64,000 nt of DNA from Bradyrhizobium lupini (GTDB lineage: Bacteria; Pseudomonadota; Alphaproteobacteria; Rhizobiales; Xanthobacteraceae): assembly GCF_040939785.1 (NCBI RefSeq), contig NZ_CP162553.1:2666001-2730000 (forward strand), written 5' to 3'. Positions 35,193-45,040 of the stretch are shown here, in pieces. The notes under the pieces were generated by a model that searched no databases, was not told where the DNA came from, and saw nothing but the letters and a program-made list of their open reading frames with translations. Within the stretch, counting starts at the first letter, position 1. Every line of letters starts with the position of its first letter. The position numbers were made by a program, and so were the translations under genes.

Positions 35193-35689
35193 TTTTAGAT
35201 CCTTCTCGACAAATTGGATCGACAACAACTGAAGCTAGGAAAATCCACGGCCCAAAAGCCACGCCTATCCTATAACGATGATCGTGCGACAACCAATGGG
35301 TGTTTTTATTGCAGAGCAGCCATCTGTTGCAGCGCTTTGAGGTTTCATCAATGTCAGCCGCTGAGGGCCGTGGCGTCAACGCGCTCTGTGAACGCTGACA
35401 GCAAACGACCACTATGAGTGCGGCCATCATTACTGTGACGCTGCCAGGGCAGCGGACAACGGCGGTCGCGTTGTCTTATTGTGCGAAAATTAGATGTGTG
35501 CGGGTCCAACCAGCCTCGCCCGAGGAAATATAACAATCGGTAGAAATTTGGAGAGGGGGCGCGACGAGATGTCTACACTAGTATGTGCTTATGAGCCACG
35601 AACCGAAGTTTGACCTACTGCCCAGACCGCCTTCGTTCGCCGACGAGGTAATCGTTGTACAGGCGACTACAGGCCGATACTGTTCGAGT
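35193..35689. other. no gene recognised
   Basis: This stretch lies between the secreted-protein fragment and the recombinase remnant. I see nothing supportable. Confidence 0.3.
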
Positions 35690-36075
35690 GGTACAAGTTC
35701 GTGGGCAGTTTGAACGTGGTCGTTGCCCACATACGACGCGAATCGCCCGCCTTCAGACCGATCCCTGACAAACAATTCAGTGTACTGGTGGGCCTGCTGA
35801 ATCGGTGTGCTCGTCTTGCCGGTCGTCAGCACAATCGCGTCCTCGCCAACATGAGACCAGGACAAACGCAGCAAGTCGCCTAGGCGCAAGCCAGTATGCC
35901 CGGCCAGATCAACGGCGTGGGTGATTTCGGCAGAGCAGGCCTTCCTGATCCGCGCGACGTCAGAGTCGGTCCAGATGATCTCCGAACGATCGTTGTTGTA
36001 GAGGTGCCTAATGCCTTCACAGGGATTGCCTGCGATCTTGCCGAGCTCGACGGCGTGCGCACCCGCGGGCTTCTA
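35690..36075 (-). pseudogene. tyrosine recombinase (phage integrase) remnant
   Basis: On the minus strand the frame reads NPCEGIRHLYNNDRSEIIWT, then AVDLAGHTGLRLGDLLRLSW and SHVGEDAIVLTTGKT. This is the start of the catalytic domain of a tyrosine recombinase: TGLRLGDLLRLSW carries the first catalytic arginine. The later H-x-x-R and the tyrosine are missing, and the frame runs into unrelated sequence. The N-terminal DNA-binding domain is also absent. The gene is dead. Confidence 0.8.
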
Positions 36076-36189
36076 GCGCTGCGGCGCCAGCATTCACGCG
36101 GCGTCTGAGTGCTGGCTTACGCATCTGCTCACGCATTTCAGCAAACCATCTGAATGGTCGCATTTTGAAACAGAAGTTCTTGGCGGATA

Positions 36190-36384
36190 GTGCCGCTCGA
36201 AAATATAGCTTTCGTTCTCGAGGATATTTCGAACGATCTCACGACTGTTTGCCATCACTTGAGCGCGGTGGGTGCCGGCCCGGTGAAACCTGACTTCAAG
36301 CGACTGGGCGAGACGAAGAGGCTTTTAAGCGAAGCCAAGGATAACCTCGAAAAGTGTCTGGCCGATTTGGAAAGGATCGGCTGA
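36190..36384 (+). CDS. small hypothetical helical protein
   Basis: This gene encodes 64 residues from a GTG (LENIAFVLEDISNDLTTVCH and LLSEAKDNLEKCLADLERIG). The amphipathic helices make it protein-like, but there is no clear ribosome binding site and no recognised family. Confidence 0.3.
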   Translation: MPLENIAFVLEDISNDLTTVCHHLSAVGAGPVKPDFKRLGETKRLLSEAKDNLEKCLADLERIG

Positions 36385-36570
36385 TGCGGAAAGCGAGGGC
36401 TCGAGGTGGTCGCCTGCCAGCTAGGCACTAGGCAAAACCACCTACTTCTTCGAATGGCAACGAGAGTGGTGGCACGTCGGCGATCTAAACTACAATAGGA
36501 CGCCGCTTTCCTGATCATACCTGAGAAGTCTCATGGTGCGGCTCGGATCTTCTAAAGGCGCCATAGCAAA

Positions 36571-37390
36571 CTAGAAGGAGAACACTTCTTCAACGTCCAA
36601 GAGCTTGTAAATCCCCGTTCGCCCTTGGGGAACCAAGTCGATCATGTTGTTCAACTTGGCGCGAAGCCTTGGCACGAAGACGTCCAGTCGAACGTGCTTA
36701 TCACCTTTCTCTCTACGCAGCACCTCGATGTTGAAGACTTCGCTATCGATAGCATGATCCTCCACCGCACAGAGATGGCGCAGGAAAATGTGTTCGATTA
36801 TCGAAAGCCGCTTGGAGATCCCCAAACGATCGGTAATCTGACGATCACCAATCGTGAACGTCCAATTCCCGATCCGAAACCTCCGGCCGGAATGCGATTG
36901 CTTGGAACGCCTCTCGGTATGCGTTCTTCGCCAGACCGACATTGCCCGGGGTGCGATTGCCATGAAGCCGTAGGATTTTTCGACGTAATCATCTGCTCCA
37001 TACTCGATGAGGGGTGGCGCCTCCTCGTCAATCGGCAGATTAGAACATACGATGATGCCAGCATTCGTATTGTTGATTACAGCTTTCACGAAAGCTTTGC
37101 CCGTTTCCTTGTCGGTCGGCTTTTCCCAGTATTCCGAGATATCAAGGTCAAGGAAATACAAGTCGATATCATCTTTCTCGAGATATTGGCGAGCGCTTGC
37201 TACGTAGTTGACCCACTCTATCTTGCAATCAAGCTGCCCAATTTCGTCAGGGGATTTTTTAACGCCGTTCCAATGCGATCTGCATCAGCCTTATCGTCAT
37301 CGACGATTAGGATGCGGGGGCGCGCATCACATCGGCCGGACCGGAAGGACTCCTGTCTGCGAGATCGCTAGGCTTTTTGGTCGAAGCCAT
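36571..37390 (-). pseudogene. response regulator with winged-helix output, two frameshifts
   Basis: Three frames join into one protein: MASTKKPSDLADRSPSGPAD (from 37,390), RPRILIVDDDKADADRIGTA (receiver start with the acidic pocket), and YFLDLDISEYWEKPTDKETG to the end at 36,571. The last frame includes the phospho-acceptor region and an OmpR-like winged helix (KRLSIIEHIFLRHL, ...GRTGIYKLL). The breaks fall at homopolymers: G5 at 37,316-37,320 and T6 at 37,255-37,260. Restoring one base at each would give about 270 residues. No sensor kinase gene is adjacent. Confidence 0.75.
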
Positions 37391-37545
37391 AACTCGGTCA
37401 GCCGCCCCTGCATCAGCATCGACAACAGAAAGCACGGCATGATCGCGATCTCCGGCTTGTGCCCAGCGTGAAGCAAAACCGTGGAGAGCGCGATTACCGT
37501 CAAGAAGGCGATCAACATCTTCCACGATGGCTCGTCCGCAGTCAT
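37327..37545 (-). CDS. small two-helix membrane protein
   Basis: This gene encodes 72 residues with two hydrophobic segments (MLIAFLTVIALSTVLLHAG and IAIMPCFLLSMLMQG). GGAGG six bases upstream of the ATG at 37,545 supports translation. It overlaps the start of the response-regulator gene in another frame, so it probably belonged to the same unit. The function is unknown. Confidence 0.5.
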   Translation of the reverse strand: MTADEPSWKMLIAFLTVIALSTVLLHAGHKPEIAIMPCFLLSMLMQGRLTELWLRPKSLAISQTGVLPVRPM

Positions 37546-38642
37546 GGCGACCTCCACAATTGGGGCACATAGCCCACATACCCTACATAACGCACAATTT
37601 CTTACCTGAGATTGGAAAACGAAACACTAAGCTGCCGGCATCGAGGACATGACCAAGCGGCAGGCGTGCGGCTATCAAAGTTGGTTGAGGATGTCGTTGT
37701 ATGTGACACCGAGCGAGAAGCGCATCCCAGGACGCTCGGAGTCGAAGCGAAATTGCGCGTGCCACTCGAGTTTTGTCCGATGAACACCGCAATTGGGTTG
37801 TCGGTGAACTGATCCCCCGTGAAAGACGATGAGCGAACCGCGCCCGAGCCAACCCTGAAACTGCTCATCGCGATACCGTAGATATAGGTGAAGTCGCCCG
37901 TGCCCTACCAGCGCCGCCGACTTGCTGCAGCGGTTTAGAAAAGTCGGAAGTCAGTAGGGCGGAACATTCGTACGCAAGGCCAGCGCCCCCACTCCTGTTC
38001 TGGACCCATCATCGAGAAGACGCCTCGCAAGTCCGACCGTAGCGCTGGCGCCCGGATATTTATCCAGCCGCCCTCCCGAGCGTACGAAGAGCATGACGAC
38101 GACGCTCCCTTGTATAGCGTTTCCAACTATTGAAATTCACGGCTTGCTGTGTGAAGTTGTGGTAAAGAATTCGCACTTTTGACTGCGGCAAAGTGCACTC
38201 CCAGTCTCACTTCGGGCGGCCGATCCCGATGCACGTCGATGATGATGACATGGCCCTTGGGGCGGCGGCAACGGCCTCACATTTGATCGGAAGGCTGCCA
38301 TTCAACTCATTTCGAGAGAGCTTGAATCGTACGTAGCGTCATAGTGTACGCTATCGATCGCAGTTGCGCCTCCGTTGTGCCATTGCGAAGTCAGTTATCG
38401 CGGATGTGTCGGCTTATGGACAATACCTCCAATGGCATGAGTGATGCTTGTTGGAAGAAGCGAGAGGTTAGATCGACGCCGTCGATGCATGTGCACCCGG
38501 CAGCCACCGGATCCTCCTGGACTGGGGCGCTAGGGTGAGTGAGCCGTCGGCGCTGTCTTCATCTATCGCGGGCCGCGGCTTGCGACCGTGAAGTGTCGCG
38601 GTGATGGGCGATGAACCGAGGATGATGCATGAGCGAACCGAC
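37546..38642. other. decayed region
   Basis: No intact gene is supported. On the minus strand around 37,600-37,870, segments in neighbouring frames (FTGDQFTDNPIAVFIGQN, then WHAQFRFDSERPGMRFSLGV) look like one protein broken by a frameshift. I do not recognise it. Confidence 0.35.
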
Positions 38643-38714
38643 ATGAAGGATGCAACGAGAGGGTGCCCCCTCAAGATCTCTTTGTTCCCAATGGCGGAGC
38701 GCGGACGTGGATAA
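38643..38714 (+). other. 23-residue open reading frame before the radical SAM gene
   Basis: ATG at 38,643 encodes MKDATRGCPLKISLFPMAER and then GRG, ending inside the likely start of the radical SAM gene. It has a cysteine and a compact core, which would suit a short modified-peptide precursor, but the ribosome binding site is weak. It could be chance. Confidence 0.2.
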
Positions 38715-39597
38715 TATACAATCGATGACTGCCCAGGAGCTGCGCTCTGCAATTAGTGGCGGCAGGGTCTTGGAGGTAACCACGACAACGGGCTGTGTCG
38801 TCGGATGTTCTTATTGCCCGCAGGACAAGTTCGCCGAACGGCAAAGAGCTATATCCGACGTGAAGCATCTTTCTTTGCAAGATTTCAAGCGATGCCTGGC
38901 ACGCGTACCAGCAACTGTGGACATCAGCTTTTCCGGGTATTCGGAGCCTTGGCTCAATCCGGCTTGCACCGAAATGGTTGAGCATGCCTACGCGGGTGGC
39001 CATGGAATCCGGATTTTTACAACCCTGGTAGGAATGAATGGGCGGGATCTAAGACGCTTGCGTGCGTTGCAGTTCCGCGGTTTCCTGGTGCACGTTTTTG
39101 ACGACGGCACGCATATGGACAGTGGTCTCGTCAGGCGCAACTATGTCGATTTGATGCGCCAACTTGTTGATGCCGGCATTTCGTCACTGCTCTTCATAGT
39201 CATGGGCGAGGTGCATCCTGAACTACTCGACATAATACCTGACGAAGCGCTCGTTCGCTCGCGTCCCCCGCGCAGCAGGCCTGGGAGCGGCGAGCTTAGG
39301 ATGGTTGAAGCACGACAGCCAATCCTTGGAGCGTTGAGATGTCCAGACGAACGGCAATATCGGAATGTTCTTCTCCCAAACGGCGACGTTACCTTCTGCT
39401 GCATGGATTTTGAGCGACGCCACGTTCTGGGCAACCTTCTCCGCGACAGACACAAGGATCTCTTCGAAGGGGCGGCTTTTTGCAAGATTACCAGTCGCAT
39501 GAACGGCGCGGACGGTTTTCTACTTTGTCGATCGTGTGAATTCGCCGAACCAACAAGGTCGGAATGCTCATCGTTGAGAGCAGTTGACCCTAACTGA
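38707..39597 (+). CDS. radical SAM protein with SPASM-like C-terminus
   Basis: This protein has 296 residues if it starts at the GTG at 38,707, which has GGCGGAG about eight bases upstream. The ATGs at 38,650 and 38,725 are alternatives. The radical SAM cluster motif is CVVGCSYC (C-x3-C-x2-C), followed by [14 protein letters not shown]. The C-terminal part has [16 protein letters not shown] and [14 protein letters not shown], like the auxiliary-cluster domain of SPASM/Twitch enzymes. These use S-adenosylmethionine to modify peptides, sugars or cofactors. The substrate is not evident; neighbours give no pathway. Confidence 0.85.
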   Translation: MDNIQSMTAQELRSAISGGRVLEVTTTTGCVVGCSYCPQDKFAERQRAISDVKHLSLQDFKRCLARVPATVDISFSGYSEPWLNPACTEMVEHAYAGGHGIRIFTTLVGMNGRDLRRLRALQFRGFLVHVFDDGTHMDSGLVRRNYVDLMRQLVDAGISSLLFIVMGEVHPELLDIIPDEALVRSRPPRSRPGSGELRMVEARQPILGALRCPDERQYRNVLLPNGDVTFCCMDFERRHVLGNLLRDRHKDLFEGAAFCKITSRMNGADGFLLCRSCEFAEPTRSECSSLRAVDPN

Positions 39598-39655
39598 TCG
39601 AAACGAATCGGGAGCCCAGGCGAGGACGGCCTTGCCGCTCATCATCACATCAGCC

Positions 39656-39688
39656 GCGGGGACGACCCCGCCATGAACGGACGGTTGC
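39656..39688 (+). ncRNA. guanidine-II (mini-ykkC) type riboswitch
   Basis: A six-base-pair hairpin GCGGGG-ACGA-CCCCGC lies at 39,656-39,671. A second, weaker hairpin around CGG-ACGG-TTG follows at about 39,678-39,687 and ends two bases before the start codon. Two hairpins with ACGR loops in front of a SugE/Gdx gene are the definition of the mini-ykkC class, which senses guanidinium and frees the ribosome binding site. The first hairpin is a perfect match; the second is marginal in its stem. Confidence 0.75.
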
Positions 39689-39689
39689 C

Positions 39690-40004
39690 ATGGCCTGGAG
39701 CATTTTGTTGGTCGCGGGCCTCCTGGAAGTCGCCTGGGCAATCGGACTCAAATACACTGAGGGCTTTACGCAGCTTGTTCCGTCCGTGCTCACGCTCGCG
39801 GCCATGGCTGGCAGCGTGATCCTGCTCGGCCTTGCTCTTAAGACGCTGCCCATTGGAACTGCCTATGCGGTCTGGACCGGCATCGGTGCGGTCGGCACCG
39901 CGGCGCTCGGCATCATCCTGTTCGGGGAGCCGGCCGCCGCGTTTCGCTTTGCCAGCATCGGACTGATCGTGGCCGGCATTGTCGGGCTGAAGCTCGTGTC
40001 CTGA
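39690..40004 (+). CDS. sugE: SMR-family guanidinium exporter, SugE/Gdx type
   Basis: This 104-residue protein has four transmembrane helices and the key acidic residue in [18 protein letters not shown] (E13, proton/substrate-binding glutamate). Other SugE-type hallmarks are [20 protein letters not shown] and FGEPAAAFR. Members of this subtype export guanidinium in exchange for protons. The guanidine-sensing leader directly upstream supports that function over quaternary-ammonium resistance. Confidence 0.93.
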   Translation: MAWSILLVAGLLEVAWAIGLKYTEGFTQLVPSVLTLAAMAGSVILLGLALKTLPIGTAYAVWTGIGAVGTAALGIILFGEPAAAFRFASIGLIVAGIVGLKLVS

Positions 40005-40658
40005 CGAAAACATCGAAAGCATTGACCCCGACCAGGTCAGCGCCGCAACGATCGCCGAGACTCTGGCCGCCGTAATTGTCGAGCTGGCCGCGTTTGCAGC
40101 GCACCGCCGAGGGGCGCGGCACCGACAACGGCGCGGTGATAATGTGGCCGCAGAAAGTCGCCGTGAACCAGATGCCGATGCAGGCCCTCTGGGCCGAGAC
40201 CTGTTGACCGCGAGCCTCAGTCTCGCAACGTGAAAGCCCGTGGTACGGACGATACGCCCGTCGCCAATCGGCGTGCCCACGGCCATTGCGTCTGGCCCGA
40301 TGCACCACCTGGAGCGGCACCAACAATTGGCTGCCAACTCGCCAATGCGACCAACGGACCCAGCTATGCCGCTGATGCTCATGGCGGCGGCCAAGAAAGG
40401 TCGCTTGCTCGAGTCATGCGATGCCTGCTCTACGGAGCTGCAGGGGAGAAGGTGCATCACAGGACGATATGATCGGCAGAGCGTCTTCGTTTGCTCCGAA
40501 CTGGTTCCGACCATCCCGCCTAAGAGTACGAGACCATCCTACTCGTCGCATGGTTGGGCGGCAGTGTTGAGGACTTACTCCCGATCGAGCCAGCTCGCTC
40601 GTGACTGTCACCTCACGCGGGAGCCGATTGCGGCGTATTCTGGTGTAGGGGCCAGCCA
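40005..40658. other. no intact gene
   Basis: The plus-strand segments PDQVSAATIAETLAAVIVEL (near 40,035) and GAVIMWPQKVAVNQMPMQAL (near 40,140) are protein-like but broken and not recognised. Nothing else is supported. Confidence 0.3.
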
Positions 40659-41210
40659 TCAAGGATGTGCATTCGCGTCGTCCGAACAGCTGGCTGGTCG
40701 ACCACCCAACCGAATGCACTCTCGATATAACGAAGGTACGGCAAAGCTGCCCGACCATAAGCCCAGTCCGGCACGATCGGCGGCGCGTTGCGCGGCCCGG
40801 TATGGTCCTGTGGAAGATTGCGTCTGATCGAACGCGAGACCATTGCGCACCAACCATTCTCCGACATCGATGCCATCGGCTGAACAGGTCGCAATCGTCC
40901 GTCCAGACTCATCCTGCAGCACTGACAGGCAACTGACTTCGCGCTCTGCAATGAAGCCTTCAAGGTCGCGCACGGCCCTGAGGCCACATCGATATGGATT
41001 GCCGTTGATATCTCTGCACATTTGGGACTTGTCCGGCGCGTCGATGCCCCAGAGCCGAACGCGAGTCCTGTTGATTTCAACGGTGTCGGTGTTGATGACC
41101 TTTGCCCGCCCGGTCAACTGGCCGGCCAACACGATGCTGCACAGTGCGAACATGGTCAACACCACGATCAATCCGGGCATAGCGATCTTCTTTTTCCGAA
41201 CTGCGAACAT
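40659..41210 (-). CDS. secreted thermonuclease-like (SNase) protein
   Basis: This 183-residue protein has a signal peptide (MPGLIVVLTMFALCSIVLAG within the first 31 residues) and a staphylococcal-nuclease-like domain. TDTVEINRTRVRLWGIDAPD covers the calcium-site aspartate and the catalytic arginine. The usual glutamate after P appears as D-K-S-Q, so activity is uncertain. The C-terminus (GLGLWSG, then a cysteine-containing tail) matches rhizobial exported SNase proteins. The open frame continues 118 codons further upstream (to 41,564) with another protein-like segment. I consider that segment a separate, degenerate gene fused by loss of a stop. Confidence 0.7.
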   Translation of the reverse strand: MFAVRKKKIAMPGLIVVLTMFALCSIVLAGQLTGRAKVINTDTVEINRTRVRLWGIDAPDKSQMCRDINGNPYRCGLRAVRDLEGFIAEREVSCLSVLQDESGRTIATCSADGIDVGEWLVRNGLAFDQTQSSTGPYRAAQRAADRAGLGLWSGSFAVPSLYRECIRLGGRPASCSDDANAHP

Positions 41211-41564
41211 TCCGGCCGAGCGCAGCAGAGCATAGGCAAGTGGCCAAAGGCGCTCGATCGCAGTGCCCAGAAGGGTGCTAATGTTGAATAGGTAAGCTCG
41301 CCCGACAGATGAATCTCCCTGAATGAGCAGCGCAACACCTCCCTCGCGTCCAACCTCGCCCACGATGGTTTGTGACGCGCCTGCTGCGCTGACCGAATGG
41401 GGCCATTGCTCCACGCCATTGCGGCAGTCCGCCTCGACTGCATCGCGCACCGGCAGGACGAAATCCGTCGTGCGCGTACGCTGATTAGCCATCAAGCAAG
41501 CGCAGACCGCTGCCCGCAAGTCCGCGTCATACGAATTCCTGGTGGCCTTATCCGAAATGAGCAT
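41211..41564 (-). other. open upstream extension of the SNase frame
   Basis: The frame upstream of the SNase signal peptide encodes 118 further residues (including DLRAAVCACLMANQRTRTTD and DAVEADCRNGVEQWPHS). This looks like a small cysteine-containing hypothetical protein. A signal peptide in the middle of a fused product would be odd, so this is probably a remnant of an adjacent gene. Confidence 0.4.
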
Positions 41565-41734
41565 AAGCTCGCCGCCTTTCTGGCACCGATAGCAGCGAGC
41601 ACGCGCCGTCCGCGGTCGCTGCTCACGGCAACTATAAGGGAAAGTGTATGCATCGCTGGAGCAAAACGGGCGGTCCGAGGGCCATCGTTGTTTTCAACGG
41701 CAACATGCCTTCTACAGGCGGTTGGCGACGACTC

Positions 41735-42376
41735 CGCCCGCAGTCACGCCGCCCAACTTGTTTCGCGAGCGCCAGGACAGCCATCTCAACCCCTAGCCGG
41801 ACCAGGGCCACAAGTGCGTAGGAACCGCGAACCATGCGATGTTATAAAGATTGGCGGCGCCGAAGCCCGCGCCGTAGAGGGCCCAAAACGTGACGCAGAC
41901 AACGATACCAGACTGATACGCCGTCGAGAGGGCAAGCGCTTTGCTGTACTGCAGATCGCGATGCGCGGTGTTGGACGGGATGAGCCGATTGGCGAGCGCC
42001 TGGATCGCAAACAGCGGCAGCCAGAAGCGTCGTGGCATTCATACCAAATTGCGGCAGGTCGGCCGGAACAAAGAGTATGTTTTCCAGCAACAGGCCGAGC
42101 GCAAGACCAAAAGCAGCCGCCGCCGCGCCGAACAACAGAAACAGCATCGAGCCGGGGACGAAACGCACCTCGGAGACCCCAACCGCAAAGTGCGGCAGAC
42201 TCTCGAAGAACATGAACACTAGCGTCGCGGCGATGGCTTGTAGGGCAAATGACAGAGCGCCCCGCTCGCGCATAGTCTCGACCAGAAGCTTGGCGGGCGA
42301 CGCAGCACGTCGCAAGGCCTAGCACGCAGCTTAGCACAAGCCTGGCGCCTGTTACTATTCCCGGTTCGATATGCAT
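41735..42376 (-). pseudogene. CbiM-like cobalt/nickel transport permease, three frameshifts
   Basis: The ATG at 42,376 starts MHIEPGIVTGARLVLS, an N-terminus I know from energy-coupling-factor Co/Ni permeases of rhizobia. The protein then continues in other frames: ALSFALQAIAATLVFMFFES to DLPQFGMNATTLL; PLFAIQALANRLIPSNTAHR to VTFWALYGAGFGAANLYN; and ALVRLGVEMAVLALAKQV. At least three indels separate these parts, so the gene cannot make a full protein as read. A very good sigma54 promoter and two NifA sites precede it. Cobalt feeds cobalamin synthesis and nickel feeds hydrogenase, both relevant to symbiosis. Confidence 0.75.
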
Positions 42377-42534
42377 GGTCCAGGTCCCTCTTGCCTTTGT
42401 ACTCGGGCCTTGTGTGGTAGACCGCTCGAAACGGCGATTTCAGTTTCCGCACCTCGGTCGACCGCTAACGTCCTGCTTCCGCCATATCGGACCGGGTGTG
42501 CACACAGCCTCCGCTCGGTCTGCGGGACTTTGAT

Positions 42535-42550
42535 AGCAACAGCTATGCCA
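42535..42550 (-). promoter_or_regulatory. sigma54 promoter of the CbiM-like gene
   Basis: The minus strand reads TGGCATAGCTGTTGCT, against TGGCACG-N4-TTGCW, with GG-N10-GC exact. The expected transcription start is near 42,523, about 147 bases before the ATG. Confidence 0.75.
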
Positions 42551-42590
42551 CCCTCGCCACCGCGCTTAAGCCTCTGATTGCGCGTTGAAA

Positions 42591-42632
42591 TGTTTCCGTC
42601 CCCACAAGGCTCGCCGTGTGAGCTAGCTGACA
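42591..42632. promoter_or_regulatory. two NifA upstream activator sites
   Basis: TGTTTCCGTCCCCACA at 42,591-42,606 and TGTGAGCTAGCTGACA at 42,617-42,632 both match TGT-N10-ACA exactly. They lie 41 and 67 bases upstream of the -24 element, and their starts are 26 bases apart. Confidence 0.7.
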
Positions 42633-42789
42633 TACTCTGGATGAAATTGAACACACATGGGTGCCCCGTCTTTGCTCAACCTGTGCCGTTTCGAACGATC
42701 GTTCTACCTCCCTTCTTGAATTGGAAATCCTGCGGCCGCCGGCGCGAAGACACCCTTTGCACTCGAACTAGCCGAGCGCGGCCGACCGC

Positions 42790-43075
42790 GCGAGGACCCA
42801 AGGGCATTCTCCAGCTGATCGGCGATGCGCTCCTGGTCCAGCAGCGTGTGGCGGGCCGCGCAGCCATTGCCGAGAAGCCCGACGCACTCTGGGGCAAGCC
42901 GGCGCTGGAGCGGCTCTATTCGCGGCTGACTGACGAATACGAATTGAAGGAGCGTCTTGAGATGCTCCAGCGCAAACTGCGGGCCATTCCGGACGGCCAA
43001 CGCCCCGACGGACATCATCGAGACACGGCGCTCGCTGCGTCTAGAAGGTTATAGTCGTGCTGATCGCGACGAAAG
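42790..43075 (+). pseudogene. C-terminal remnant of an RMD1/DUF155 family protein
   Basis: The plus strand reads GILQLIGDALLVQQRVAGRA, then DALWGKPALERLYSRLTDEY and ELKERLEMLQRKLRAI. After a shift it continues TDIIETRRSLRLEGY. This is the conserved end of RMD1-family (DUF155) proteins, which in complete form have a final transmembrane helix. The N-terminal part and the last helix are missing. The gene is dead. Confidence 0.75.
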
Positions 43076-43937
43076 TTGCGATCGGATGCGGTCAGATTAT
43101 TGCAGCAGCTCAGTGAAGTGCGGCTGGTCACAGCAGGCGAGGCGCTTTCCTGGCCTTTGAGCGGGCTCACTAACGTATCAGGCCGGGTAGTTGCGAGGAA
43201 CACGCTGTTCGGCGCACGCGGCGGCGTGTTTTGGCGAAGCCTTCGCCGTGCTCTTGCACGCGAGGTTCGACGAAATCCCGGTGCGGCTCGCGACCGAGCA
43301 AATAGGCGAGGCGACTTCCGGCGCAATCTCCGGAAAATCGATCAACGATCATGCGTGTATGGCAGACGCGCGGCAGAGCGTTCACCCCGACGATCCAGCG
43401 TGATCCGAGAAGACCCTTTGTCAGTTTGCGGCGGACCGCAACTGAGCTTGTCCGCTGTTGCCGAGTAGCTCGCGGAATACTTGCGCTTCCCCGTCGTTCG
43501 CCAGCGCGCGGCCAGTGACGACCGGAACAAGGACGGTCGATTTCACCAGAGCGCCTCGCTAAGAGCGAACGCCTTTCGCCGCGTTGACACATCGCCGCGG
43601 CTCGGTCGACGTCGCCTTCGGTGATTTCCCTTGCTTGGCTGTTACCGAAAGGCTCCATGATCGAGGAGCGCAGCGCACCGCGCGTGCTACAACTGGACAT
43701 GAAAGCTCCGAACCGCGGTCCTCGGGTTGACTAAGGCGACGGTCGCCGAGCTATACGCGCTCGGTACTGCCATGGAGCGTGCATGGCAGCTCCGCGTCAG
43801 CGATAAACGGAGGACAAGGAACTGCGCCGCGAATTTCAAGCGGTTTTGACCTCGCAAGCAGGCGCCGAGATATCCGACGTCCCGGTTGCCTGTAGACATT
43901 CCATCTGCAGGGATTGTCCTCAAAGCGCCCTCGCCAC
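43076..43937. other. no intact gene
   Basis: Several overlapping frames occur. A plus-strand segment near 43,230-43,400 (FGEAFAVLLHARFDEIPVRL) is protein-like but isolated and not recognised. Confidence 0.3.
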
Positions 43938-44467
43938 TCACGTGCGGGCGGCAACTTCCCCTAAATCCACTTCTGAACAGAACCCGCCATGTCGATGCTT
44001 AGCTGGCTCGTTCAGAAGGCCGGCGAGCCTGAGGCCTTCAAGGACACCTTCGAGCCGCTGTTCGCGAACGATTGCGGCGAGCAGCGAAACGGCCTCCTCC
44101 CGATGGACGGTGAAGCCGACGTCAGGCGCTCGCTGAACCAAGAGGTCCATCAGGGTGGGAAGTTCAGAACGTGGTCGCGTAAGGTCGAGACCACATCATT
44201 GGCGAGATAGGTCGTCAAATCCCCTTTCGCCGGCGGATCAAAGTCCAACTCGACCGCGGCGCGCTTCTCGATTGCCTCTCGTATCAACTCGCGCTGGCTT
44301 CGTGCATTCATCGAGAGCATGAACGCCGCATCCGCGAGCTTCTCGCGCGGCAAGCTTCTCAGTTCGACTATGCGAGCCTGGATGTCGGCAATCGAACTCT
44401 CACGCCCTGCATCTGCTTGCCACGCGTTAGCTCCTGCCCTGCTCTTTTGTACCCGAACCATCATCAT
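43938..44467 (-). pseudogene. hypothetical protein broken by a frameshift
   Basis: Two frames meet near 44,150: IREAIEKRAAVELDFDPPAK up to LRDHVLNFP, then LMDLLVQRAPDVGFTVHREE and SLLAAIVREQRLEGVLEGLR. Joined, they give about 165 residues, mostly helical. I do not recognise the family. The first half has a weak resemblance to the helical part of the thioredoxin-TPR protein (AIEKKSAV), which is too short to rely on. Confidence 0.4.
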
Positions 44468-45040
44468 GCTCTCCGGCGGACGATATATCCCGGCGATACA
44501 GCGGAATGAAAGTGCAAAGTTGTGTGGTGCATGCGCGCAGTCCGCCTGACGAACGCGGAACCGGCGGTCGCGCGAAGGACTCAGAATGCGCTATTTTCGT
44601 AATGCGCTCGTGCTTTTCTCGTCTACAAGGCGCGGGATGGCATGTTGTCGGGTCGTGGCTACGGCCGAGCGAAGGCCTGCTTCCAACATTCCGTCAGTAG
44701 GTGATAGGCAGCGAGGCGGTGACGGCGGGCGGATCACCGCCAACCTTCCAGGGAGGACGAAACCGGCCAGATATTCCGGAAGACAACCAGACCGTGGACC
44801 AGATCCGAGACGGACGACGTTGCGTTTGCACCCTTGCTTCGGATCCGCTCGCTTTGGCTATCTTCGGGAATATTATAGCGGAAACCGGAAACTGCGTTTG
44901 TCCACCATGCAAGGGCCCGCCGGGTAGATGGAAGATTGGGACACCGGTTGAACGTGACCGGGTTAACGCCGATTTCGCGCGTGATCTCGTTGCATCGCGA
45001 GAACGACGTAGCCGCCGTGGCAGGGCTCTCACCTGAAGAT
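44468..45040. other. no gene recognised downstream of fixX
   Basis: All frames here are unsupported. No clear terminator for the fixBCX transcript is visible. Confidence 0.3.

Noticed and set aside
37221..37236. Sigma54-like sequence GGGCAGCTTGATTGCA on the minus strand
   Set aside because: It lies inside the response-regulator coding frame with no gene start suitably placed downstream, so it is probably chance.
42355..42523. Possible cobalamin riboswitch before the CbiM-like gene
   Set aside because: The leader lacks the conserved AdoCbl riboswitch core on the minus strand. The sigma54 promoter explains control better.
44150..44467. Possible second thioredoxin-TPR gene copy
   Set aside because: Similarity to the 26,355-27,569 protein is limited to about ten residues (AIEK(R/K)xAV), which is too short to claim a duplication.
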